Shown piece by piece: positions 13,570 through 20,482 of a stretch of 22,342 nucleotides of DNA; positions within the stretch are counted from its first letter, which is position 1, and each line of letters begins with the position of its first letter. Made by a program: the position numbers and the translations under genes. The notes below the pieces were generated by a model. The model made no database searches. It saw nothing but the letters and a program-made list of their open reading frames with translations, and had not been told where the DNA came from. Source of the DNA: Campylobacterales bacterium (GTDB lineage Bacteria > Campylobacterota > Campylobacteria > Campylobacterales > QNZT01); assembly GCA_027080605.1 (NCBI GenBank), contig JALWRO010000131.1:1-22342 (forward strand), read 5' to 3'.

Positions 13570-13687
13570 AATGCAATGGTATGAAAATTGTGCTTATTTT
13601 ATAATAAAATCTAATACAACAAGTGAAAAATATGCTTCGTGAGAGAAAAAAGATGATATAGCTGTTACTTTTTGGAAGGTTTTGCCC

Positions 13688-13714
13688 GAGTGCACGACGG
13701 TATGTCGTGTGCTC
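13688..13714 (-). terminator. Hairpin directly after rdgB
   Basis: An 11-bp stem (13688-13698 with 13704-13714) containing two wobble pairs and a 5-base loop abuts the rdgB stop codon. There is no T run after it on the minus strand, so it may be a weak or factor-dependent terminator, or a 3'-end stabilising hairpin. The 13536-13687 stretch holds otherwise only AT-rich sequence. Confidence 0.4.
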
Positions 13715-14311
13715 TCAGAGTGTTTCGATGACTGTTTTGGCGAGTTCCAGCGCTTTGCTGCGGTGTGAAAGCTTCTCTTTGACGTCATGATCGAGTTCGC
13801 CGAGTGTATTTTCATAACCTTCGGGGATAAACATGGGATCGTATCCGAACCCTTTTTCTCCTTTGGCTTCGTCGATGACTTCACCGTGCATCCATCCGTG
13901 TACAGTGAATGTACCTTTTGGTGTTACAATCGCCATGGCGGCAGTATAGTATGCGGGTGTGTGTGCAAATCCTGCTTGTTTGAGTTCGTCGATAAGTTTA
14001 TAGAGGTTCTCTTTGTCGGTTGCACCTTCGCCAGCAAACCGGGCACTGTAGATCCCTGGAATATTGCCGAGTGCAGGAACGGTGATGCCGCTGTCGTCTG
14101 CCAGAACAACGAACGGTTCATCGAGTTTTTCACGAACTTTGTCGTAGACCGCTTTTGCTTTGATTATGGCATTTTCCTGAAAACTCTTGCCGTCTTCGAT
14201 CACATCGAATTTTTCGACGATGTCCGAGTAGGGGAGAACTTCGTTTTTGTTGCAATAGGCGGATATCTCTCTGATTTTGCCCGGATTGCCGCTTGCGAGG
14301 ATTATTTTCAT
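13715..14311 (-). CDS. rdgB: RdgB/HAM1-family XTP/dITP pyrophosphatase
   Basis: A cytoplasmic housekeeping enzyme of 198 residues that hydrolyses non-canonical purine nucleoside triphosphates (ITP, dITP, XTP) to monophosphates, keeping them out of nucleic acids. Family motifs are all present: ASGNPGKIREI near the N-terminus, VLADDSGI with the catalytic acidic pair, GIYSARFAG, GEKGFGYDPMF and the C-terminal KLSHRSKAL. The start chosen is the ATG at 14311, which has AAGG six bases upstream; an in-frame TTG two codons earlier at 14317 has poorer spacing. It is divergent from the MFS gene across a 241-bp region with a large inverted repeat. Confidence 0.95.
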   Translation of the reverse strand: MKIILASGNPGKIREISAYCNKNEVLPYSDIVEKFDVIEDGKSFQENAIIKAKAVYDKVREKLDEPFVVLADDSGITVPALGNIPGIYSARFAGEGATDKENLYKLIDELKQAGFAHTPAYYTAAMAIVTPKGTFTVHGWMHGEVIDEAKGEKGFGYDPMFIPEGYENTLGELDHDVKEKLSHRSKALELAKTVIETL

Positions 14312-14348
14312 TTTCAACCTTGTTTTATTGTAATAGGACTATAATTGT

Positions 14349-14366
14349 CTAATATTACCTAATATT
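14349..14366. repeat. Tandem 8-bp direct repeat CTAATATT in the rdgB upstream region
   Basis: CTAATATT occurs at 14349-14356 and again at 14359-14366, a 10-bp period (about one helical turn), each containing the palindrome AATATT. It starts 38 bp upstream of the rdgB ATG. It could be a regulator site or AT-rich promoter sequence for rdgB. Confidence 0.4.
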
Positions 14367-14377
14367 GGTGTATGACG

Positions 14378-14456
14378 GTGTTTCATGAAGTATAGATAAA
14401 AGAGGCTCAGACCAAAGGGAGGATTTGTCCTCTTTTATCTATACTTCATGAAACAC
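14378..14456. repeat. Perfect 28-bp inverted repeat with 23-bp spacer
   Basis: The arms 14378-14405 (beginning GTGTTTCATGAAG, ending AAAAGAGG) and 14429-14456 are exact reverse complements over all 28 bases; pairing stops sharply at both outer ends. The 23-bp spacer is purine-rich, with AAAGGGAGGA. The element sits between two divergent genes, so a simple terminator role is unlikely. No target-site duplication or transposase was seen. It could be a MITE-like element, a structured RNA, or a cruciform/recombination site. Confidence 0.85.
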
Positions 14457-14502
14457 TTTCTAAAGATATTTCTTATGAATATCATTTTATTAGGTTATGG
14501 TT

Positions 14503-14522
14503 AATCATATGGGAATATGATT
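14503..14522. promoter_or_regulatory. 8-bp inverted repeat just upstream of the MFS gene, possible operator
   Basis: AATCATAT - GGGA - ATATGATT is a perfect inverted repeat of 8 bp with a 4-bp centre, 30 bp before the chosen start at 14553. The size and symmetry suit a TetR- or MarR-type operator, but no regulator gene lies nearby; it could also be a small leader hairpin. Confidence 0.4.
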
Positions 14523-14552
14523 AAAAATATTATATCAAAAAAAGGGGATTTG

Positions 14553-15872
14553 ATGATTAAATCGGTTTTACCATTGAGTCTGATTATAGCACTTCGCTTT
14601 TTCGGGCTTTTTATTGTGCTTTCAGTGCTTTCGGGCTATGCGAAGGATTTACCCGGCGGTACGGCATTTCTGGCGGGTATTGCACTGGGTGGCTATGCGC
14701 TGACACAGGCGGTGTTGCAGGTACCTTTTGGGGTGCTCAGTGACAAAATCGGGCGTAAAAAGACGCTGTTGATCGGGTTGCTGCTTTTTGCATTGGGTTC
14801 CGCTGTTGCGGCGATGGCAGATAATATTTATGTCTTGCTGGTCGGACGTTTTCTGCAGGGTGCAGGTGCGATAGGCTCCGTGGTAACGGCGATGATCGCC
14901 GACCATGTACGGGAAGACCAGAGAGCCCACGCCATGGCAATCATGGGTATGGTCATCGCAATGAGTTTTGCTGCGGCGATGATTCTCGGACCGATTATCG
15001 CGGGATATTTTTCGGTAAGTATGCTGTTCTGGCTTACCTGTGCACTGGCGTTGACGGCGTTGCTGATTCTCTTTACCGCTGTACCGGAACCGCCGAAAAT
15101 CGTGCACCATTACAGTGAAGAAGAGGCTAAGATCAAACATGTCTTCAAAGACAAAGATCTGGTGCGTATGTATATTACCTTTCTGTTTCACAGCTCTACG
15201 ATGGCAATTGCCTTTTTCATTATTCCTATTCTCATGAAGAGTAAGTTCAATATGACGACGATGGATTACTGGAAAGTCTATCTGCCGGCTGTACTTCTGG
15301 GTATTTTGGCAATGGGACCGGCAGCGGTGTTCGGTGAAAAGTACAGCAAAGGGAAAGAGGTCTTTTTGATTTCGATCGGCTTTATTATGCTCTCCTTTGT
15401 ATTGATGGGCTATGCAAATACATTTATCTGGTTCGCAGTAGGTGTATCATCCTTTTTTATCGGATTTAATATGTTTGAACCGCTGTTGCAGTCTTTTGTC
15501 TCCAAGTTTGCCAAAGTACACCAGAAAGGTGCAGCACTCGGTGTGGCAAACACATTTGCCTATGTGGGTATCTTTTTAGGTGGTGCGATCGGCGGTTGGC
15601 TTTATCAGCACTATGCGGAAAAAGGGGTGGCGATTTTCGTACTGGCGGTATCTCTTTTCTGGATTTACTGGATTGTGGGTATGCGAAATCCGGGGTTGCG
15701 CAAAAACCTCTTTTTACCTATGGAGAAGTATGACCGTGAAAAAGTGCCTATGCTCAAAGCGACCAAAGGGGTTAGCGACTTTTACATCAATGAGACAGAA
15801 GAGACGATTGTCGTCAAATATGATGATGAAACGATTGATGAAGACGAACTGAGAAAGATGCTGTTGAAGTAG
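14553..15872 (+). CDS. YajR-like MFS transporter with C-terminal cytoplasmic domain
   Basis: A 12-helix major facilitator of 439 residues. The signature loop between helices 2 and 3 reads GVLSDKIGRKKTLL, and helices 4-5 have GRFLQGAGAIGSV and ILGPIIAGYF, as in drug:H+ antiporters. After the last helix (near residue 390) a polar tail of about 45-60 residues remains. With its alternating strand-like and acidic segments (GVSDFYINETEETIVVKYDD, then DEDELRKMLLK) it resembles the small ferredoxin-like YAM domain of E. coli YajR. Substrate is unknown. The ATG at 14553 has AAGGGG six bases upstream; an ATG at 14517 lies inside an inverted repeat and has no proper binding site. The next gene begins right after its TAG stop, in the same frame. 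Confidence 0.85.
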   Translation: MIKSVLPLSLIIALRFFGLFIVLSVLSGYAKDLPGGTAFLAGIALGGYALTQAVLQVPFGVLSDKIGRKKTLLIGLLLFALGSAVAAMADNIYVLLVGRFLQGAGAIGSVVTAMIADHVREDQRAHAMAIMGMVIAMSFAAAMILGPIIAGYFSVSMLFWLTCALALTALLILFTAVPEPPKIVHHYSEEEAKIKHVFKDKDLVRMYITFLFHSSTMAIAFFIIPILMKSKFNMTTMDYWKVYLPAVLLGILAMGPAAVFGEKYSKGKEVFLISIGFIMLSFVLMGYANTFIWFAVGVSSFFIGFNMFEPLLQSFVSKFAKVHQKGAALGVANTFAYVGIFLGGAIGGWLYQHYAEKGVAIFVLAVSLFWIYWIVGMRNPGLRKNLFLPMEKYDREKVPMLKATKGVSDFYINETEETIVVKYDDETIDEDELRKMLLK

Positions 15873-16292
15873 GTGCTCTACCTTACACTTTTTACCGCTT
15901 CACTGCTGGCAGCGACACTGCTGCCGGGAGGCAGTGAAGCACTTCTTTTATACGACCTTTCCCAGACAGATCATATATTTTTTCTTTTTTGTGCCGCATC
16001 GCTGGGCAACAGTGCAGGCTCTGTTATCAACTATTTTCTGGGAAGAAAAGGTATGGCGTATCTTGTCGATAAAGGGTATGCGACGCAGCAGATACTTAAC
16101 AGAGCACACAGGCAGTTTGACAAGTACGGTGCATGGGCGCTTTTGTTGTCATGGATGCCGATTATCGGCGATCCGATTACGCTGATAGCAGGAGTGACAG
16201 CGTATGATTTTCGTAAATTTGTCTGGCTGGTACTATTGGCAAAAAGTGTGCGCTACGGGGTTGTCATAGCGCTATATCTGCAACTGCTTTAG
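15873..16292 (+). CDS. yqaA: YqaA-family (DedA-related) small inner-membrane protein
   Basis: A 139-residue protein with three to four membrane segments. The N-terminal LFTASLLAATLLPGGSEALL, the glycine-rich LGNSAGSVINYFLGRKG and WMPIIGDPITLIAGV match the YqaA/SNARE-associated (DedA-like) family, whose role is not well defined (membrane lipid or ion homeostasis has been suggested for relatives). The start is the GTG at 15873, the codon after the TAG of the transporter gene and in the same frame; no other start is available without losing family N-terminal residues. Initiation probably depends on ribosomes that finish the upstream gene. The last 29 bp overlap the convergent REC-GGDEF-EAL gene. 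Confidence 0.8.
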   Translation: MLYLTLFTASLLAATLLPGGSEALLLYDLSQTDHIFFLFCAASLGNSAGSVINYFLGRKGMAYLVDKGYATQQILNRAHRQFDKYGAWALLLSWMPIIGDPITLIAGVTAYDFRKFVWLVLLAKSVRYGVVIALYLQLL

Positions 16293-18033
16293 CCTCTATC
16301 TCTTCGATCGGCATCGGTTTGCCGAAGTAGTATCCCTGAAATTCGTCCACCCCTATTTTGTAGGTAATATCAAAGATCTCTTCCGAAGAGACAAATTCGG
16401 CAATAGTTTTGATATTGAGACTTTTTGCAAACTGGACAATCGCTTTTACCATTTCATAGGATTTGCGGTTTTTGTCGATATCTTTAATCAGACTCGCATC
16501 GATTTTGAGATACTGGGGTGAAATCCCGATAATATGTGAAAAATTGGAATAACCGGAGCCAAAGTCATCGATCGCTATTTTGGCGGATGCCTGTTTGAAC
16601 TGTACCAGTTTCCGTGAAAGAAGATGGTAGTGTTCGATATTGTCATTTTCTAAAATTTCGAGGATAATGTGGTTGTCCGGTGTACCGTTCGCCTGATTGA
16701 ATTTATGAAATGACGTAATCTCTTCTCTGAGCATATCGACAAGATTATGGTTGGATATATCACTGAGATTGATATTTAACGAAAGCGATACGCCTTTGGT
16801 CTTCATGAAGTTGATAGCCGTCTGAATCAGGCGGAAAGAGAGTGCGTCGTACTGTTTCGTTTTGATGGCGATATCGAGAAATTCAAAAGGGGAAACGATT
16901 TTAATCTGATTGTTCTCGTCATACTGTTTGATGCGCATCAGTGCTTCATATTTGGTTATTGTACCTTCTCTGTTGACAATAGGTTGAAAAAAAGGAATGA
17001 CCCGATCTTCAAGAAGTGCCTGTTGAATTTCCCTGCGCCAGTACAATGTTTTTTCCAAATCGGTTTTATTGTCCATTCCCTGATGGTAGGTGCTGAATTT
17101 TTTGGATGATTTTTTCGCATTTTTCATAGCGATATCCGCTTTTTCCAGAGGTGATTCATTGTGAAAAGAGATGCCGACTGTGACGCTGAGGTTTACAGAT
17201 TCGCCGATTTTTTCGACATAGATCGGGTTGGTTTCCAGCAGGGCGAAAATATCCTCGACCGTTTTTTCACAATAGGCGGTGTCAATCCCGTTGCTGGTGC
17301 GGTAGAGGGCAAATTCATCACCGGATATTCTGTACAAACTGTAGCCGTGGGTGTGTGCAAATTTTTTAAAAAGTGCCGCAAAGCCTGTCAAAATTTCATT
17401 GCCCGCTTCGATGCCGTACAGTTCGTTGTAAATGGCAAATCCGTCAATATTGAGCAGCAAAAGGATAGGGGTATTGTCAGGATTACAGGTTGCGAGTTCT
17501 TCCCGGAAGGCGTAGCGGCTTCCGGCACCGGTCAAGTCATCGAGTAGCAATTTCTTTTCGAGTGCTTCTGTACGTTCATGTACTTCTCTTTCCAGTTTTT
17601 GCTGATATTGCTCCTGTGTTTTATGAAGCTGAATTTTTTTGACACTCTTATACAGCAGGTTCATAAAAGGACGAATACTGATAGGCTTCAGAAGATAACC
17701 GTCGATACCCAGCGTGATGGATTGTGTAAAATGGGTGATCTCATCATGTGCGGATATGATGATGCACGTTGTTTCAATATCCTCTTCCCGAATTTTCTCC
17801 AGCATCTGCAAACCGTTCATATTGGGCATGTTGATATCTGTAAAAACAATATCAAACTTCTGCTGTGAGAATTTTTCCCAGCCATCCTGTCCGTCGACGG
17901 CGATGGTGATATGGTCAAAAAAATTGGCAAGCATCTTTTGCGTCTGTTCACGTACTTCAGCATTGTCTTCGACATAGAGTATATGCAGTTCTTTGCTGTG
18001 TGCACGGAGTGTACCGATATCGATATCAGCCAT
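16264..18033 (-). CDS. Response regulator with GGDEF and EAL domains (cyclic-di-GMP turnover)
   Basis: A soluble 589-residue protein. The receiver domain (about 15-130) has the acidic pocket in YVEDN, phospho-acceptor D66 and K116 in LLKPIS. A coiled-coil-like linker (about 135-163) leads to a GGDEF domain (about 164-320) and an EAL domain (about 335-580). The GGDEF motif reads SGDEF (237-241), and the metal-binding aspartate of the usual DIDxF motif is Asn (NIDGF, N195). The EAL domain keeps YEALMR (E363), NINLSD, DDFGSGYSNF (D489-D490), LKIDASL and IAEF. Net phosphodiesterase activity is therefore likelier than synthesis, but this is inference. The start is 2 bp after the kinase stop with AGGGA upstream, so the kinase is the probable phosphodonor. 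Confidence 0.9.
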   Translation of the reverse strand: MADIDIGTLRAHSKELHILYVEDNAEVREQTQKMLANFFDHITIAVDGQDGWEKFSQQKFDIVFTDINMPNMNGLQMLEKIREEDIETTCIIISAHDEITHFTQSITLGIDGYLLKPISIRPFMNLLYKSVKKIQLHKTQEQYQQKLEREVHERTEALEKKLLLDDLTGAGSRYAFREELATCNPDNTPILLLLNIDGFAIYNELYGIEAGNEILTGFAALFKKFAHTHGYSLYRISGDEFALYRTSNGIDTAYCEKTVEDIFALLETNPIYVEKIGESVNLSVTVGISFHNESPLEKADIAMKNAKKSSKKFSTYHQGMDNKTDLEKTLYWRREIQQALLEDRVIPFFQPIVNREGTITKYEALMRIKQYDENNQIKIVSPFEFLDIAIKTKQYDALSFRLIQTAINFMKTKGVSLSLNINLSDISNHNLVDMLREEITSFHKFNQANGTPDNHIILEILENDNIEHYHLLSRKLVQFKQASAKIAIDDFGSGYSNFSHIIGISPQYLKIDASLIKDIDKNRKSYEMVKAIVQFAKSLNIKTIAEFVSSEEIFDITYKIGVDEFQGYYFGKPMPIEEIEAKAVADIAL

Positions 18034-18035
18034 CG

Positions 18036-19610
18036 CTATTCCCTGAGATCGGGCAATACAATCGTAAATATTGCACCCTCTTTATCATTAGATATTTCAA
18101 GTTTTCCACCACAATGTTCCTCAATAATTTTTTTAGACATATACAAGCCCAATCCCGTACCGTCCTTTTCCAGCTTTGTAGAGAAGTAGGGTTCGCATAT
18201 TTTGTCGAGTATATCTTTGGGTATGCCGCCGGCATTGTCTTTGACTATCAATCTGTGACTAATATCGTCATTTTGTGCAATTATTGTAATGGTTGGATTG
18301 GCTGTTTTTCGTTCAATCAGAACATCTTCGGCATTTTTGATCAGGTTCAGTACTACCTGTTTCAGTTCACTCGTATAGGTGTGTACGGGGCGGGTACATT
18401 GAAACTCCGTAACGAGGTCGATATTTTTGTTTTTGAGTGAAATAGATACAATTTGTAACGTTGCAGTGACCAGATCAGAAAGCATAGCAGACTCTTTCTC
18501 TTTTGTTTGCTTGAAAAAACTTCTGAAATCATCGATGGTTTTGGAGAGGTGTTGCGTGTAGGAAGATATTAATTCGATCTCTTTGAGGAAATGCTCTTTG
18601 TCAATCTCGTCAAGCATCAGCTGGATAGTGAGATTGTTGGCAGTGGCACTGATAGCTGTCAGGGGTTGCCGCCACTGGTGGGCGATCATACTGATCATCT
18701 CTCCCATTTGTGCCAGTTTTGACTGTTGCATGAGTTGTTTGTCTTTCTCTTTGATATCTGTAATGTCAGTAATGTAGCCGACAAAATGGGTAATATTGTC
18801 ATGTTGATCTCTAACCAGGATAGTACTGTCATGAACCCATTTGACATCACCTGCTTTGGTGTAGATACGGTAAGGTTCATGTTCAAAATACTCTTTTTGT
18901 AAAGTGACGGCTTCTTCGACTTCTGCCATAACCTGTGGAAGATCATCGGGATGAATACAGTCGGCATAGGCTATCCTGTGTGAGAGAAAATCCTCTTTTT
19001 CGTAACCGAATACTGTCTTGATACTTGCAGAGACATGATCGACACTCCAGTTTTGGTCATTGTTCCATTTGAAGAGTACCGATTCCCCTTTGTCAAAAAG
19101 AGAGAGCAGAGTATCTTGTTCCATCGTGCGCTGCAATACTTTTTGTTCAAGTTCCCGATGGAGTTGAATATTTTTGAATTCCAGCTCTTTTCTGTCCTGG
19201 ATGTCCCGCCAGACTACATGAATGATATCTTTGTTTTCGATTGTGATCTTGGTCAGGACTATTTCAGCCCAGAAATTTTCACCGTTTGCGCGTGTGTGTA
19301 CCCATTGAAACTGATTGTATCCCTGTTCCATGGCAATTTGCATCATCTCTTCCGCTTTTTCATAGGAGGCTCTGCCGTCGGGCTGATACTCCGGACTGAG
19401 TCTGGCAGGATGTACGTTGAGCAGGGCTTCTTTGCTTTTGTAGCCAAGCATACGCAGGATCGCTTCATTACAATCGATAAATTTACCGTTTTGCAGCAGT
19501 AATATACCGTCATGTGATTTTTCAAAAAGTGTGCGGAACGGATCGAGGTAGGCTTTTGAGTCTGTTAAAGTGTATACATCGGTTTGGGGAGAGGCAAAGA
19601 GAGTTTCCAT
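18036..19610 (-). CDS. Soluble PAS-PAS sensor histidine kinase
   Basis: A 524-residue kinase with no membrane segment, so it should sense a cytoplasmic signal. Two PAS domains are seen at about 20-140 (FEKSHDGILLLQNGKFIDCN, then WRDIQDRKELE) and 165-290 (IKTVFGYEKEDF, then YITDITDIKEKD). The dimerisation domain has the H-box MIAHQWRQPLTAIS with H311, a form common in Campylobacterota. The ATPase domain has the N-box NLIKNAEDVL, G1 DNAGGIP and G2 GTGLGLYMSK. It is followed after 2 bp by the REC-GGDEF-EAL gene, its likely partner. The ATG at 19610 has GGAG seven bases upstream, inside the right arm of a strong hairpin. Confidence 0.92.
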   Translation of the reverse strand: METLFASPQTDVYTLTDSKAYLDPFRTLFEKSHDGILLLQNGKFIDCNEAILRMLGYKSKEALLNVHPARLSPEYQPDGRASYEKAEEMMQIAMEQGYNQFQWVHTRANGENFWAEIVLTKITIENKDIIHVVWRDIQDRKELEFKNIQLHRELEQKVLQRTMEQDTLLSLFDKGESVLFKWNNDQNWSVDHVSASIKTVFGYEKEDFLSHRIAYADCIHPDDLPQVMAEVEEAVTLQKEYFEHEPYRIYTKAGDVKWVHDSTILVRDQHDNITHFVGYITDITDIKEKDKQLMQQSKLAQMGEMISMIAHQWRQPLTAISATANNLTIQLMLDEIDKEHFLKEIELISSYTQHLSKTIDDFRSFFKQTKEKESAMLSDLVTATLQIVSISLKNKNIDLVTEFQCTRPVHTYTSELKQVVLNLIKNAEDVLIERKTANPTITIIAQNDDISHRLIVKDNAGGIPKDILDKICEPYFSTKLEKDGTGLGLYMSKKIIEEHCGGKLEISNDKEGAIFTIVLPDLRE

Positions 19611-19615
19611 AAATA

Positions 19616-19644
19616 TGCTCCGGTGTTTTTATGACACCGGAGCA
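19616..19644 (-). promoter_or_regulatory. 11-bp hairpin that buries the ribosome-binding site of the kinase gene
   Basis: On the minus strand GCTCCGGTGT and ACACCGGAGC form a perfect stem (extended to 11 bp by an A-T pair) with a 7-base loop containing AAAA. The GGAG that serves the kinase start at 19610 lies in the 3' arm. The hairpin is 14 bp after the lgt stop and is followed by ATATTT, so it could also act as a weak terminator of lgt. Either way it would lower kinase expression from the upstream operon. Confidence 0.6.
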
Positions 19645-19657
19645 CATAATATACCGC

Positions 19658-20482
19658 CTAATTTTTGACGTGTTCTCCATTTTTTTTAAAATAGAACCAG
19701 AGTCCCAGTCCCAGTGCGATCATGAAGAGGCAAAACTCTTGTCCTTTGGTCATCCATCCGCAGCAGATAAATCCCAGTTGTGGATCGGGTTGTCTGAAAA
19801 ATTCCGCCGTAAAACGTGCCATACCGTAGAGGATAAGATAGAGTGAAATCAACTCACCGTGAAATGTTTTTCTTTTTCGGTAAAGATAGAGAATGAGAAA
19901 AACAACCGGTCCTTCGAGTATCGCTTCATAGAGCTGAGAAGGGTGGCGAAGAACACCGTCTACATAGATTCCCCAGGGTACATCCGTGACACGCCCGTAC
20001 AGCTCCTGATTGAAAAAGTTTCCTATTCGTCCAAATACATATCCGGCAGGGATGGCGATAGCGGCGATGTCGAGCAGAAACCACTGGTTGATTTTATATT
20101 TTCTGGAAAAGAGCGTAGATGCGATCAAAAACCCCAGCAGGGCGCCGTGAAAGCTCATGCCGCGGATACCGATGAATTTTCCGTCATGAAAAGGGTTGAA
20201 TATCTGCCACGGGTGCGTCAGATACCATGAAGTGTTGGGATCGTAAAAGAGGATATAGCCTATTCTTGCCCCCAGTATAACCCCGACTTCAATCCAGATA
20301 ATATAATTGTCCAGCATCTCCTGTGAAACAGGAAGTTTGTCTTTTTTGACAATCCACTTCGCCGTGGCGATACCCACCAGCAGGGCAAGCACATACATGA
20401 TTCCGTACCAGTGCACCTGAATAGCGCCGAGTTTAAAGGCTACGGGATTGAAGTGCTCGTAGATATGGTTCCAGAATTCCAT
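19658..20482 (-). CDS. lgt: Prolipoprotein diacylglyceryl transferase
   Basis: An inner-membrane enzyme of 274 residues that moves diacylglyceryl from phosphatidylglycerol to the lipobox cysteine of prolipoproteins, the first step of lipoprotein maturation. Seven hydrophobic segments are apparent. Family motifs are present: SFHGALLGFLIA (HGGLIG-like), the signature GRIGNFFNQELYGR and the C-terminal FFRQPDPQLG. Its start codon shares one base with the stop of the upstream gene (TAATG), so translation is coupled. It would process the lipoprotein oxidase at 5047 among others. Confidence 0.96.
   Translation of the reverse strand: MEFWNHIYEHFNPVAFKLGAIQVHWYGIMYVLALLVGIATAKWIVKKDKLPVSQEMLDNYIIWIEVGVILGARIGYILFYDPNTSWYLTHPWQIFNPFHDGKFIGIRGMSFHGALLGFLIASTLFSRKYKINQWFLLDIAAIAIPAGYVFGRIGNFFNQELYGRVTDVPWGIYVDGVLRHPSQLYEAILEGPVVFLILYLYRKRKTFHGELISLYLILYGMARFTAEFFRQPDPQLGFICCGWMTKGQEFCLFMIALGLGLWFYFKKNGEHVKN

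Noticed and set aside
13536..13600. Copper-regulon box upstream of psrA
   Set aside because: No TACACA/TCCACA direct repeat with 11-bp period was seen; only a lone -10-like hexamer.
14312..14317. TTG start for rdgB two codons upstream
   Set aside because: The ATG at 14311 has the better spacing to AAGG and gives the usual short N-terminus before ASGNPGK.
14378..14456. CRISPR repeats
   Set aside because: There are only two copies, they are inverted, and no cas gene or spacer series is present.
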